From the NCBI GenBank assembly GCA_034509755.1, contig CM067545.1, forward strand, positions 45,873,062-45,937,061: a stretch of DNA of 64,000 nucleotides. The letters run 5' to 3'. Below the pieces are notes generated by a model that ran no database searches, was not told where the DNA came from, and was given only the letters and a program-made list of their open reading frames with translations. Origin of the DNA: Anisodus tanguticus (taxonomy: Eukaryota > Streptophyta > Magnoliopsida > Solanales > Solanaceae). The translations under genes and the position numbers were made by a program. Position 1 is the first letter of the stretch. Every line of letters begins with the position of its first letter. Positions 31,490-44,200 of this stretch are shown here, in pieces.

Positions 31490-31778
31490 CTACATATACA
31501 TTACAGTCAAACCAAGAAGGAAAATGTTATTAAAAACAACAAACAATACAGTCTATTCTCTCTATCCAGTAGTCGAACATGATTATAGCCTGGAGCACCT
31601 ATCTGCTCCCCACCAGCAGTATTACTATTATGCTAGCACTATCTTATTATTTCAAAATTATTACTACTTTTGTTTCTTTTACTTTGGTCATCTTTATTAT
31701 TTTGCTGTCAATACTTTTTCTGTCTTAAATATTTTCTCCATAACTTTATTTCTTACTCTTGTTTTTTTTTTGTTTCTT

Positions 31779-31910
31779 CTTTCGAGCCGAGGGTCTACCG
31801 TCTACCGGAAACAGCCTCTTTACCTCACAAAGATAGGGGTAAGGTCTGCATACATCTTACCCTCCCCATACCCCCACTTGTAAGACTACACTGGGTATGT
31901 TGTTGTTGTT
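31779..31910 (+). mobile_element. TS SINE fragment, first of a tandem pair
   Basis: Plus strand: GAGCCGAGGGTCTACCG, GGAAACAGCCTCTTTACC, ATAGGGGTAAGGTCTGCATA, ACACTGGGTATG and a (TTG)4 tail. This is the 3' half of the family; the tRNA head is missing. Confidence 0.85.
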
Positions 31911-31943
31911 GCACTTTTTTTTGTTTCTGAAAACCATTTTTAT

Positions 31944-32072
31944 TGAGCCGGGGGTCTATCAGAAACCGCCTCTCTACCCACAAAGGTAGGGGTAAGATCT
32001 ACGTACACCCCACCCTCCCCAGACCCCACTTATAGGAACCACATTGGGTGTGTTCTTGTTATTGTTGTTGTA
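31944..32072 (+). mobile_element. TS SINE fragment, second of a tandem pair
   Basis: GAGCCGGGGGTCTATCAGAA, GTAGGGGTAAGATCTACGTA, CACATTGGGTGTG and a TTG-rich tail. Same orientation as the copy at 31779, only about 30 bp behind it. Confidence 0.85.
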
Positions 32073-32850
32073 AATAATACAGTCTATCCACACATTGTAT
32101 CAACAACACAATACAGTACGATATAACATGATACATTATAAAACTATACATAACAACAATCTTAACAGCCTCATTCTTGACATGTAGCTCATCCATAACA
32201 GACCCATCAGCATATACTTGCATTCCCTATCAACAAACTAATTTAGAGTCCTCAAATAAGAACACTTTAAGCTTCCACACACACTCTTGAGCTCATTTGT
32301 TATACCAAATACATCCAAAAGTAAACATAGTTTCAGGGATGTAATACCCAGCAAAAAGGAAAAACTGAAACCTGTATTACACTTGAATTCAAAAACTTAA
32401 AAAAAAGAAGAAAAAGATTTCAAGAACCTGCACTACTTCGCCGGCTTGACGTTTAATGTAAGAACCCAACTTAATTTTAATTGAGACAACTCTACAAATT
32501 GAATAGGTCGATGACCTCTCTATTTCTTTTTTTAAAATTTTTTGTTCCTATTTGCTTAGTTGGCAAAGTGAAGGACTAAACTGCAAATACAAAAAAATAA
32601 AATGCTTATGACAAAAATACGCTGCTCTTTATTTCGCGCAAATGACAAAAATAGTCTATTTATCTTTGTAGAAAATATTTAAAGGAACTCATGTGTGAAA
32701 GTATAATTTTTTCTGTTTATGTTATTTTTGGTCTATTTCAAGCGTATGATGTAACTTTGTTGAGGTGCAATTTCTGTTATTTTTTAATTATTTTTATATC
32801 TAGTGTAATTTTTTATGTTATGGTTTGTGTGATTTTGATGGAAATTTCTA
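32073..32850. other. Intergenic sequence without recognised features
   Basis: AT-rich. No supported gene or repeat until the tandem 33-bp duplication (TAGTGAATCTGGTTCAACCT..., about 32849-32911) at the hAT left edge. Confidence 0.4.
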
Positions 32851-32911
32851 GTGAATCTGGTTCAACCTTTTGTCACAGTTAGTGAATCTGGTTCAACCTT
32901 TTGTCATAGTT

Positions 32912-34169
32912 AATTCGGACCGGCAAAATGGACCGAACCGGACCGGACCCAAGACAACCGGTCCGATCTTCGGGTCGGAATTTTTTTTCCGGGTTCCGGT
33001 CCAGTCCGGTCTAAACCCAAAATAACCCGGGATAGGACCGGACCCGGTTATAAAAATAAAGAAATCCTTTACGTTAGGCTATAGTTGGTTTTTTACTAAG
33101 ATTAAGTTCCCAGTTTAGTTAAATTATTAATTTATTATTATATTCTCAAGGAAATTATATCATTTATATGAGATATGACGGCTAATGACAGCTACAAAGT
33201 AAATCGCAATTAAAAAACCCTTGAATACCAGCACTAGCAGGCAGCAGCCTGCCACTCCATGTCTTTGCCAACCTCTAATTCTTCACTTTAAATTTTTCCT
33301 TCCAGTTTTCCAACTTTAATCCCTTAATCAGTTTACAGCGTGTTGCTGACATTGTCGCATTGCAAGCGGTTTCTCCATCAACAACAGTAAGTCAAGATTA
33401 TAATTTCTTTGTTTCCCATGTCTTTTCATTTGATTAACGCTTGTTTAATTATTTAGTTTCATATTTTTTATATGTCTCTGCTATAAATTGTGTGAAGTTA
33501 TGATTAAAATTGATTTATTAGTTCTTTCACAATAGTAATATTATGTTTAAAAAATAATCATTTATTATTGTAGCGCATCATTAGATTCATACGGTATATT
33601 ATACTACATTAGTGTATTATTTTATTTTCTAACTTTATAACTATATTAAAACGCTACTTTAATTCGTTAGTGTTATTTTATTTATGTAACATTATAACTA
33701 TATTATGTTTAATTATAGTAATGCTTGTGTATCATATAATATACATTGTTTTCTTGTTTGTAGATGTCAAGCTTGAGATCCAGTAATAAAAGATCATTTT
33801 TAAAGTCTCAATATCAAATACCTTTTGATGAGGATGATGAGACTCCATCAATAGATACCCAAACACATTATACTGAAAATGTTGACAATGAGATTAACAA
33901 TGAGCAGCAAACCACCAAAGCATTGCTATCACCTAGGGAAAAGGTGGAGGGAAGACATTATATTGCAAAATCAAAAGGAAGGAGAGCAGATTATTGGGAG
34001 TACTTGGAAAATGGTAAGCGTAGAGCAGAGTGTATGTATTGTGAAAATTGAACTTTATTTAGAATCGGTCCAGGACTGATAATTGCCAGTCCGGTCTTCG
34101 GTCTTCCATTTTATAATTTCCGGTCTTCGGTCCGGTCCGGTTCGGGTTTGGACCGGTGAACTGCCCTAG
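32912..34169 (+). mobile_element. Short hAT element with transposase N-terminus
   Basis: The left end is rich in GGACCGAACCGGACCGGAC. The right end reads CCGGTCCGGTTCGGGTTTGG and closes ACCGGTGAACTGCCCTAG. The flanks TCATAGTT (32904-32911) and TCACAGTT (34170-34177) match at seven of eight positions, fitting a hAT target duplication with one later mutation. The 1.26-kb size and the lone N-terminal ORF show internal deletion. Confidence 0.75.
33764..34051 (+). pseudogene. hAT transposase N-terminal fragment (BED zinc finger)
   Basis: 95 codons from ATG 33764. The acidic N-terminus is followed by RRADYWEYLENGKRRAECMYC, the aromatic residue and Cys-x2-Cys-like start of a BED finger (DNA binding). 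The finger's His pair and the catalytic domain are missing because the reading stops at TGA and passes into the right subterminal repeat. Probably the remnant of the parent transposase. Confidence 0.7.
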
Positions 34170-34224
34170 TCACAGTTAGGGATAATTTCAGAGACCACCC
34201 TCCATATTTATCGTCATAACACAA

Positions 34225-35095
34225 CCGTCCACAACACATTCGAGTTGATTTCTCAGAAGGTCACCCAACTATCCTCATTATAACACAAAAGTCACTTAAC
34301 TTTGTTTTGTAACTGGAAAGTCACTCAACTTTGTTTTGTAACTAGAAAGTCACTCAACTCATTTAGTCAACTTTTACTGACGTAACATTTTTTAAAAAGT
34401 TAAATCCTTATTTAATATAAACTCACCCATTTCTATCATTTGGTGATCTGCCCCACTGAATCGACCAACTATTCATTTTTTATAACAAAACACTAATGAC
34501 TGAAAATTTACTCGTAATATTTTACTGGTAACGTGGCTGGGTTCTCCTTCTTACTTGGGCCTTAAAATTTGCCTCAAGTTCATGTGGTTACAACGACAAT
34601 TCAAGGAAATTTATATATTCTATTCACAAAATATTATGCAAATCAATTGAGTCTAGTTGTACATTTGTTCTTCTTTTCACTTGTGATGTATTCAGAATAC
34701 AATTCTCTTGAGCAAACAATTTGAATTTTACAAAGAATACAATAAGCAGTTGGTAGTGATTACAGGAAAAGTAAATGCCACATCAATAATCATCGTTTTA
34801 ATTCACTTAGTTAATGCAAGATCAGGAAGTAGTGATTTTGTTCAAAATTACTATATTAAATAAGGATTTAACTTTTAAAAAGTTGTCACATTAGCAAAAG
34901 TTGACTAAAATGAGTTGAATGACTTTTGTGTTAGAAAGATAAAAGTTGAGTGACTTTGCAGTTACAAAATAAAATTAAGTGACTTTTGTGTTATAAAGAT
35001 AAAAGTTGAGTGACTTTTCAGTTACAAAATAAAATTAAGTGACTTTTGTATTACAATGACGATAGTTGAGTGACCTTATGAGAAATAACTCCAAC
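34225..35095. mobile_element. Foldback-type element with long, internally repeated inverted arms
   Basis: The left arm (about 34248-34440) carries CTCAGAAGGTCACCCAACTA and repeats of AAAGTCACTCAACTTTG. The right arm (about 34860-35095) carries the inverse, with three units of AGTTGAGTGACTTT plus GTTACAAAATAAAATTAAGTG, and closes GTTGAGTGACCTTATGAG. The arms are about 200 bp and repetitive in themselves; the middle has no ORF. This fits foldback or Mutator-like non-autonomous elements. Confidence 0.75.
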
Positions 35096-36029
35096 ACATT
35101 CCAATTTGAAACATAATTTACATAGAAGAGAAATCAACACATGTAACTGTTAATCAAATAACTGCTATACTACAATAAAACTCAAGAGTGAAAGAAAATA
35201 ATGTACAAGAAAAGAAAATAACAGGATATGCGATTTTACACCTTCTAGCAGAAGCTCTCCTCATTTGACATTCAATAAAATAAAGATCATGACATTATAA
35301 ATAAAGGCGTTGTAGAAGCTCAAGAGTGTAGTTTTAGTATGCAGGGAAAGTACTAAATGTATATATTATCCGTAGTCTGCAAAATTAATATAAAAAAATA
35401 TGCTAAAGTAGTCGAAATGAACGAACAGCCCATAGTTGAAAATCAAAAAATCGTTGTCCTGGTGTTGGCTATTTGAGTTCATTACGATCATAAGATCCAA
35501 AACTGATTCAGATTCTGCAAAACATGAGCAGTCTGAATATGAGCAAAGCAGAAATATGTACCAAATGGTTTGTACGATCGCGCGCGGAATAGAAATAGAA
35601 CCAGCAAAGCCATTAGTAGGTGAGACAAAAAAAAATGGGGATTGGATCTTTGTTTGAGACTACATGTAAAAAGATTGAATTCCATGATTGACGTTCTGAT
35701 ATGGTTTAATTTGTTGCAGGCCACTGCCACCAAGAAGGGGTGAACCAAAAGTGGCATGCGTATTATTGTCGAGTAGCTAGAGAGTAAAGAGGGATTCCAC
35801 AAAACCTCCCAAAAAATGTCCAGTGATCAATCCACTCTTAATTAAAAGTTTTGGCAGGATTTGATCTCTGAGGATAGAGAACCTCACCTTTATCATCCTT
35901 AGTTCAACCAGTTCAATGCAAATTTTAATTAGTCGAATCAGTGGACCAACCTCTAGCATGTTGAATGTGTAAATCATAGAGGTAACTAAAATTCCATGTA
36001 CCTTTGTTTCCAATCAATATTGCACTCGA
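35096..36029. other. Intergenic sequence without recognised features
   Basis: No gene, RNA or repeat recognised. No 5' LTR matching the one at 40746 was found here. Confidence 0.4.
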
Positions 36030-36338
36030 GAGCCACAAAATAACTCTCAAGTTTTGCCCTACCCAATTTCGGCCTCCTCCCCTCTCTAAAACTAAATAAA
36101 GTTTTTTTTAAACCTAAACCTAACTGACGCCCCTTCCTCTTTCTAAAACCTAGTTAGGGTTTCTTAAACCCTAACCCTAGCTGCCCCTCTTCTCTACTAC
36201 TCTCCTTCTCGGTTTTCCCTCCAAATTGAAACCCTAATTTGGGTTCTACCATTCTGCCACCATCTAGCCGAAGCCCTAGGGGTGTTCATCTTCCAAAATC
36301 CTAATTTTCTTACTTTCTTTCTATTTTCTTGGGCAACA

Positions 36339-39300
36339 ATGGCCGACAAACAAAAATTTTATCCTGCTCTTGCCGTAAACAACGTCAAGAACTTTATTCC
36401 TATTACACTTGAGATGGAAAAAGAGAAATACTCTTCGTGGGTGGAGTTGTTTAAAATTCATTGCCGAGCATACGAGGTCATAGATCATATTATTCCTCCT
36501 AAGTCTTCATCGGAGACCACAGTTGTTAACTTGAATTTATGATCTCGTTTAGATGCTATAGTCCTTCAATGGATTTACGACACAATCTCTAATGACCTTT
36601 TGCACACCATTTTAGAACCGGACTCTACTGTTCAACAGGCCTGGGAACGTCTACAAAATATTTTTCAAGATTATAAAATTTCTCGGGCAGTATATCTTGA
36701 AAACCAATTTGCCAATATAAAATTGGATGATTTCAAACGTTTCTGCATATTGCCAAGAAGTGAAAATGATTGCCGATCAACTTTCAAATGTTGGTGCGCC
36801 GGTCACAAATCAAAAGTTGGCTCCCAATTGATTGCGGGATTGAATGAACAATTTGATGGTGCTGCTACATTCATTCAACAAAATAATCCTTTACCACCAT
36901 TTTATGAGGCTCGGTCGAGATTGATTCTTGAAGAAATCTGGAAGCAAAAACAGGCGACGGGGGCGGCAACGACTACTGACACCACTCTTATTTCTACCAA
37001 CCCGTATAATGATGATTTTGGCACTCAAAAATTTGGTTCCGGTAACCGACTAAATAATGGGTCAAAATCATAACAATAACAAAGGGAAAAATAATGGTGG
37101 AAAAGGGTGGGGTCGGGGAGGAGGACATGCCACCGGAGGTAGCAACAACCGCGGGGGTCAAAACAGACCCCATTGGAAGCAGCCCAACCAGCCGGCCGGC
37201 GGGCAGTGGGGACAATACCCACCGTGGGCCTAGCAGCCGCAACTGTGGATTGCTCCACCCTACCCGTATCCCACGACTCAGTGGGCCCAACCTCCTCATG
37301 CCTCTAGACAGCTCGGCGTTCTCAGTTCTCATTCGCAACAAGGTTTTGCAGCCCATGGACCATCTTCCATAGGTTATGCTCTCACGGATATTGAACATGC
37401 CATGAACAACATGAATATAAGTATTCTCGATGATTCGTGGTACATGGACACTGGGGAAACATCGCACATGACGACATCTAGAGGTAATCTCTCATCTTAT
37501 TTTAATATGAACAGTAATAAAAATATTATTGTTGACATTGGGCAGGAAATTCCAATTCGTGGTATTGGCCAATTAAATCTTCCCACCCCACACCTACCTT
37601 TACTTTTGAAAAACGTCCTACATGCACCCAAACTGATTAAAAACTTGGTATATGTACGTCGTTTTACTACTGACAACAATGTTTCTGTTAATTTTGATCT
37701 GTTTGGATTTTCTCTGAAGGATTTTCAGACGGGGATGCCACTAATGAGATGTAATAGCACTGGGGATTTGTATCCCATCATCACCACTACCAGCAACCAA
37801 GTCACCAGTCCATCAACCTTTGCAGCTATTTTCCATATTTCATGGCATAACCAGTTGGGACACCCGGGAGCACCGGTGTTCAATGTTCTTAGAAATAATA
37901 ATTTTATTGATTGTAACAAACATATGGACTCTTCTGTTTACCAGGCCTGTGTGTTTGGGAAGCATGTTAAACTTCCTTTTTCATTATCTACTTCAAATAC
38001 ATTTATGCCATTTGATTTTATACATTGTGATTTGTGGACATCACCGATTTTAAGTTCAGCAGGTCATAAATATTATATGGTTATTTTGGATGATTATTCA
38101 ATTTTTTTGTGGACATTTCCCTTAGGACAGAAATGACAAGTCTTTCCCGTTTTTAAACAGTTTAGTGTCTTTATCAAAATCCAATTTGAGAAATCCATTA
38201 AATGTTTTCAATGTGACAATGGGAGGAATTCATAAATACTCAATTTAAAGAATTTTGTCACCAAAATGGAATGTCCTTGCGTCTTTCGTGTCCACATACT
38301 TCTCCTCAAAATGGGAAAGCCGAAAGAAAGATTCGAACAATCAACAATTTAATCTGCACATTTTTTGTGCATTCATCCACACCACTATTTTTTTTGGCAT
38401 CATGCACTTCAAATGGCCACATATCTTTTAAATATTCTTCCTAGCAAGCTACTCTCAAACATATCACCCACACAAATATTGTACCATCGTCTTCCTTCTT
38501 ATACACATTTGAGGGGTTTTGGGTGTTTGTAACTATTAACAAACTTCAAGCCTGTTCTACTCCTTGTATCTTTTTGGGATACCCACAAAATCATAAGGGA
38601 TATAAGTGATATGATATGACGAATGGGAGAATTATCATCTCTCGTCACGTTGTTTTCGATGAGTCCACATTCCCATTTACTAAATCTCACGTGGCATCAC
38701 CACCTTCATACAAATTTTTGGACGACGAAATACATCCAATCTTAAATCACCATCTCAATACCCAAACTCATAATGGACCAGCCTAAAATACACCACTAAT
38801 TATGACGGCCCAACAACGAAATGGGACTGGACCAGTCATAATTGAGGAGCCCAATGCCTTCTCCTCTTCGGCCTCGGCCCAGTCCATTATTCGTGATGGG
38901 CAGGCCAACATGAGGGATCCCACTGCCTCATCCGTATCCCCAACCAGGCCAATAGGCCCAGCTCCTTTGGCCCAAAATCTTACCCCCTCTCGGCCCAATT
39001 CCCAAACTGCAAACCCATTATCCCAACATTCGGTTTTGGCGCAATCTCGAACCTTCCCTCGGCCCAATTCACAAATTGAGAGCCCACTGCCCCAACCTTC
39101 GATCCTAGCCCAACCTCGGACCATTGAAACCCGTGCCATGCACAGGATTTTCTGGCCCAAGCGTCAGTTTAACCTAACATCTTCGGTCCAACCATCCCCA
39201 CTTCTAAAAAATCCAAAAGCGGCCCTATCAGACCCGAATTGGAAAGCTGCCATATTAGACAAAATTTATGCTCTTATTAAAAATAAGACGTGAGAATTAG

Positions 39301-40745
39301 TGCCTCGTATTTCTAATGTTAACATCATACGGTCTATGTGGGTTTTCTGTCATAAAATGAATTCTGATGGTTCTTTTGCGAGGCACAAAGCTTGTCTTGT
39401 TGGTGATGGCATATCTCAGCAGGTTGGCGTGGATTGCGGTGAGACGTTCAGCCCAGTGGTTAAACCATCGACTATCAGGATTGTTCTCAGTCTGGCATTA
39501 TCGAAATCATGGTCCATTCATCAGCTGAACGTAAATAATGCATTTCTACATGGTCACCTGTAAGAAACAATTTACATGCACCAACCATTGGGATTTCGAG
39601 ATTCGACTCATCCGAATTATGTTTGCTTGTTGAAAAAATCATTATACGGTTTGAAACAAGTCCCCTGGGCATGGTATAACAGGTTTGCAGGGTTCGTAGA
39701 CACATTGGGATTCTCACACAGCAAGTCTGACTAGTCTTTGTTCATTTACAAGAAGGGTAATGACATGACATATATTCTTCTTTATGTTGATGACATTATT
39801 CTCACAGCATCTTCTGAGTCACTTCGCCAGTCTATTATGACTTTCCTTTCTTTGGAATTTGCTATGAAGAATTTGGGTCCTTTAAATTAAACTATTTCTT
39901 AGGCATTGTTGTAACTCAATATGCAGGTGGTCCGTTTCTCTGTCAAAAGAAATACGCCGAGGAGATCATTGAAAAAGCTGGCATGTCCTCGTGCAAACCG
40001 TCACATACGCTGGTTGATACAAAAGCAAAATTGAGTAACTCTACGGGTTCTCCGTACTGTGACCCAACATATTACCGCAGCTTAGCATGAGCATTGTAGT
40101 ATCTTACTTTCACGAGATCTAATATCTTCTATGCAGTTCAACAAGTATGTTTACATATGCATGATCCGAAGGAAGAACCTATGGGGGCTCTTAAGCGAAT
40201 TCTGCGATATGTTAAGGGTACCATTGAGTTTGGATTGCATCTTTATAAGTCCTCAATTTTGAGTCTCTCATCTTATACAGATGTTGATTGGGGTGGCTTG
40301 ATGGACACACGATGTTCCACCTCTGGTTATTGTGTGTTTTTGGGAGACAACCTCATTTCATGGTCGTTGAAACGACAACGACAATGTCTCGGTCAAGTGC
40401 TGAAGCAGAATACCGATGGGTAGCTAATGTGGTCACTGAATCATGTTGGGTCCGTGATTTTAGAACTCCATTGTCCGATTGAAAAAGCAACTGTGGTTTA
40501 TTGTGATTATGTGAGTGCGATATACTTATCAGGTAACCCTGTCCAACATCAACGCACAAAACACATAGAAATAGATATCTTGTTTTTTTCGTGAAAAGGT
40601 TGCACGTGGACAAGTCCGTGTTCTCCATATACCGTCCCGTTAACAGATTGCAGACATTTTCACGAAAGGTCTTCCGCGCATACTGTTTGATGATTTCAGG
40701 GACAATCTCAGCATACGAGAACCTCCCTTTAAGACTGCGGGGGAT
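36339..40745 (+). pseudogene. Gag-pol polyprotein of Copia B, many stops
   Basis: Gag starts MADKQKFYPALAVNNVKNF at 36339 and is broken at 36541 and near 36750. The Gly/Asn-rich gag tail is at 37045-37180. The protease segment SWYMDTGETSHMTTSRG (37435) has Glu where Ala normally follows DTG. Pre-integrase and integrase run 37402-38136 (HNQLGHPGAP, DFIHCDLWTSPILS), broken at 38136. An Ala/Pro-rich linker follows at 38800-39130. RT is at 39235-39890 (VNIIRSMWVFCHK, LLYVDDIILTASSE near 39780) with stops. The Copia RNase H region is at 40157-40745 (YTDVDWGGLMDTRCSTSGYC, broken EAEYR, IFTKGLPRILFDDF). Non-functional. Confidence 0.88.
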
Positions 40746-41008
40746 TGTTGAGATAATTATGGATCCATAATTATCTCAATCATATCAAATCACCAATGTA
40801 ATTGTATTTATTATCATATAATTAGGATTCATATTATTAGAATGATTAGGATATGATTTATTATCATATAATTAGGATTCATATTATTAGAATGATTAGG
40901 ATATGATTTGATAAGTCTTCCTTAATATTAGTCATAGAATGATCTTGTACACTTGTATATAAATTGTAATCTTGGGAATGAAATAAACTATAGAATTAAT
41001 TTCCTTCA
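40746..41008 (+). repeat. 3' LTR of Copia B with a 28-bp perfect palindrome and a 50-bp tandem duplication
   Basis: It starts TGTTGAG after the purine tract GCGGGGGAT and ends about ...TTCCTTCA. Positions 40750-40777 are a perfect palindrome centred on GGATCC (half-site GAGATAATTATGGA). A 50-bp unit beginning TTATCATATAATTAGGATTC occurs at 40811-40860 and 40861-40910 with one difference. Confidence 0.8.
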
Positions 41009-41252
41009 ATATCCATGAAGTTAGGGGAAAAAAAAGTTCAAACTTTTCAGGAATTTTAAGTTTATGTACATTTATTCCTTCCCATACAACAAAACTTAAG
41101 TGTCTTATAGTAATTCATATACATACAAAAGGAGACACCTAAATTTCAACAGAGTAAGTAAATATTAGTAGTAGTAGTAGTACTTTCTCTTATATTTGAA
41201 CCAAACAAATGGCTAATACATGACATTCAAAAGCAAACAATTTTCTAGTTGT

Positions 41253-44200
41253 CTAGAGAAGTGCCAAAAAGAGGAAGAAAACAATAAGAATGTTAAGCAT
41301 TGCATCCAAACCAATTGTGACTCCAGCACTATTCAAACCAATAGGGAATAGACAATTACCAATAGAAGCATTGGTCTCCACAATTTGTGCCAATCCATCA
41401 AAAACACAAGATTCCACATCTTGACCATTCATCTGGAAATACATGTTGAATGCATATGAAACATTTCCATTTGCATCCAACTTGTTGCATGATCCTCCAT
41501 ATGACATTGCTGTACAATCTGACCTAGAGCAAGCATATTGTACATTCGAAGGTAGTTTACCTATGCAAAAATAACAAAAACGCATCAATCTCAAGCAAGT
41601 TAATCAGAACCGGTTATATGTTGAAGTAGCAAATAGTCTCTGGTAGGAAACGTTTTATCCCCAAGTAGTAGGTACCAGGCGCAGAATGAAAAACCAAAAA
41701 AGTAATCTATTTGTACCCAACTTGCTTAGGTTTAAACATATTGAATTATGAGTCGTTTGTTGACGTTAACCCAACATGTTGAACTCAAAATGATCCATCA
41801 AACTATTAGATTAAAAAGAGTCAAAATAGTATAACCCGACGGGTCAAAATGCAACTAAAAACCCAACCACACAAGATCGAATTTGGAGTGTGAAAACTAT
41901 GTAAGTTTAAAAGTACTTAAGCTAATAACTTAGAAAAATACGTAAACTTAACTTCATTTTGTTTCAAAAAAACAAAACAAAAAATGAGGAGAGAGATTGT
42001 GTCACGTAGGCAAATTGAGATATGACCTGTTATTTGATCAATCCCAAGCAAACCTTAGACGGGCTAGGTCATTAGACCTTTATTGATTGACCTATTTTGG
42101 TTCACTCAAATTTGACTCACCTCGCTCATTTGTCACATCTAATTATCTAAATTATTATCACTATTCATGTTACTTCATTTAAGCTCATTTCAATCCAACA
42201 ACATATAAAATAAATTTAAAAAAAGGAAAAATAGAAAGTACTAGAAGTTGGAAGTTTACCCATATCTTCAGCATATTTGTTCAAAACGCACCATTTGTTC
42301 TCCAAGTACTTAATATTCTTCGCACCAACAGGCATTGCTTCATGTCCTTGACCTGTAAAATCCATTGCAAATTTAGGGTGTCCATCATACTTAAATATAC
42401 CCCAATGACATTCAAAACTTCCTGGTGCAATACTCTTTTGGTTCTCATCTGTTAAACTAAATAAATAGTACTCAATATAGCCAGGGTATAGCGGTGTTCC
42501 TTTTTTTGTAGCCATTTTCTTGAAAAATCCACTATAAAATTTTTTAGCCATTGTCACATTTGCATATAAATCTCCATCTGTTGGCCAACCAATTTCTCCA
42601 ACAATTACCTTCACACCTGGACAGTTAGCTTTTTTCATTGACACTACTAATGTGTCCAAATTCGCATCCAACATGTTAGTGTACGATATTCCGTTGTCAT
42701 GTACTGGCTTTGACTTTTCATCGAAAAATGCGAATTCTATTGGGAAATTTTTGTTTTCGTGTAGACTAAGGAAAGGGTATATATTTACTAGGAAGGGAGC
42801 GTTATTGTCTTTGAAGAAACGGCAAATCTTCTGCATAAGGTCACGGATGTCTGATCGAAAATCGCCCTGTGACGGACCTGAATTACCGGACTCATAAACG
42901 TCGGCATTTTGGGGGATGGTAGCTTTGATTTTGTCACCAAGGCCAGCTGAATTTAGGGCCTTTTGTACATTTTGTAAAGCTGGGAATGTGGATTTCATGA
43001 ATGAACCATTGTATGATTTCAAGAATGGTTCATTTCCAACTGCTATGTACCTTCAACAAAATAACATAGTAGACTCAGAGTTCCTCCAGGAAAAAAAATA
43101 ATTCAAAATTCCCGACAATTGCTATAGCACTTCAATAATATATAACTACAGTATAGTTTAACATACTGTAGAAGGTTATTTATTACTACATTTTACGTGT
43201 TACTAAACCAATTTATTATGAATCATTATCTGCAATTATTTTTTAGGTGATCTGATAGCAGAGGTGAAGTCAGAAATTCTAATGAGGGGATTCAAAAAAT
43301 ATTACACTAAAATTTCTTTATCTAGGGTACTCAACAAGTTATGATATATACATGGCTGTCTTTGGGTCCGTGCGAGCTATGCTACCGCACAGGGCCCTTG
43401 AAAAAGCGAAAAATTTTAGGGGCCCATTTTTTCATTTTTTATTAAGTAGTATTAGCCAGAATTTATTGTAAATGTCCATAATTCGCAGGTCTTAGCCCAA
43501 TCAAAGTAAAGTGATTCAGTTCCAGTGGCGCGTGCATGTGGAGGCCCAAATTCAGATTTCAAATCAAACCTATTAGGCCTAGACACTTTCTAGTAGAACA
43601 GTAGGTGATAATTTGCTTACACACCGCCAAAGCAAACCTACTGACTGAATTTGAAGTCTTTCAAAATTCTAATTAGAGTTAATCATCCAATAGGTGATCG
43701 AACTCCTTTACACATAAGACGACCCTTATACAGATTGAGATTTTGAAATCCAAACCTCATGCCTCCATGAAAACGAAAAATCTTGTGACTTGTTGATCTA
43801 CCGTTCCAGGCTATACGGATATACAAGGTTTTTACTAATCATTATTTTTTAAGTTTTATTCATTAAATATTATTGTTTATCATATTTCAATTGTTCACTA
43901 ATTTTTTATTGAACAAAAACAGTGGGTGTCCCGTCCGATATTCAGCTTCAATTCATGTTTGGCAAATTGTGAGAGTGGGTGTTCTAACAAATTGGAGCAT
44001 TACATTTTGAAGATAAAATTACCAGGTTTTTTCAATCCTTTTTGCATTTCAATTACATATTATACCTCCTAGAAAGTATGAATCTGGATATGAGAAGCGT
44101 AAGAAGAAGAAAAAAAATGAGGAATTAACTCAATCTCAAAGAGGAGCTCTAGATAAGTTTGTTATAAAAGAGACACAAGTTCAGGTTGAAGATCAAAATG

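Larger units (their letters stand above)
36030..41008 (+). mobile_element. Copia retrotransposon B, 5' LTR missing
   Basis: A pyrimidine-rich leader (36030-36338, with AACCCTAACCCTAG) precedes gag. Gag, protease, integrase, RT and RNase H follow in Copia order on the plus strand, and a 3' LTR lies at 40746-41008. No matching 5' LTR is visible upstream, so the left end is lost or replaced and the left edge is approximate. Confidence 0.85.

Noticed and set aside
31347..31883. 178-codon plus-strand frame
   Set aside because: It runs across a SINE stub, a poly-G run and a TS SINE; composition is random.
36150..36240. Telomere-like AACCCTAACCCTAG
   Set aside because: Only two units in a pyrimidine-rich Copia leader; too few for interstitial telomere repeats.
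37094..37372. Separate gene in the Gly/Pro-rich region of Copia B
   Set aside because: It is the gag tail of the element in a shifted frame.
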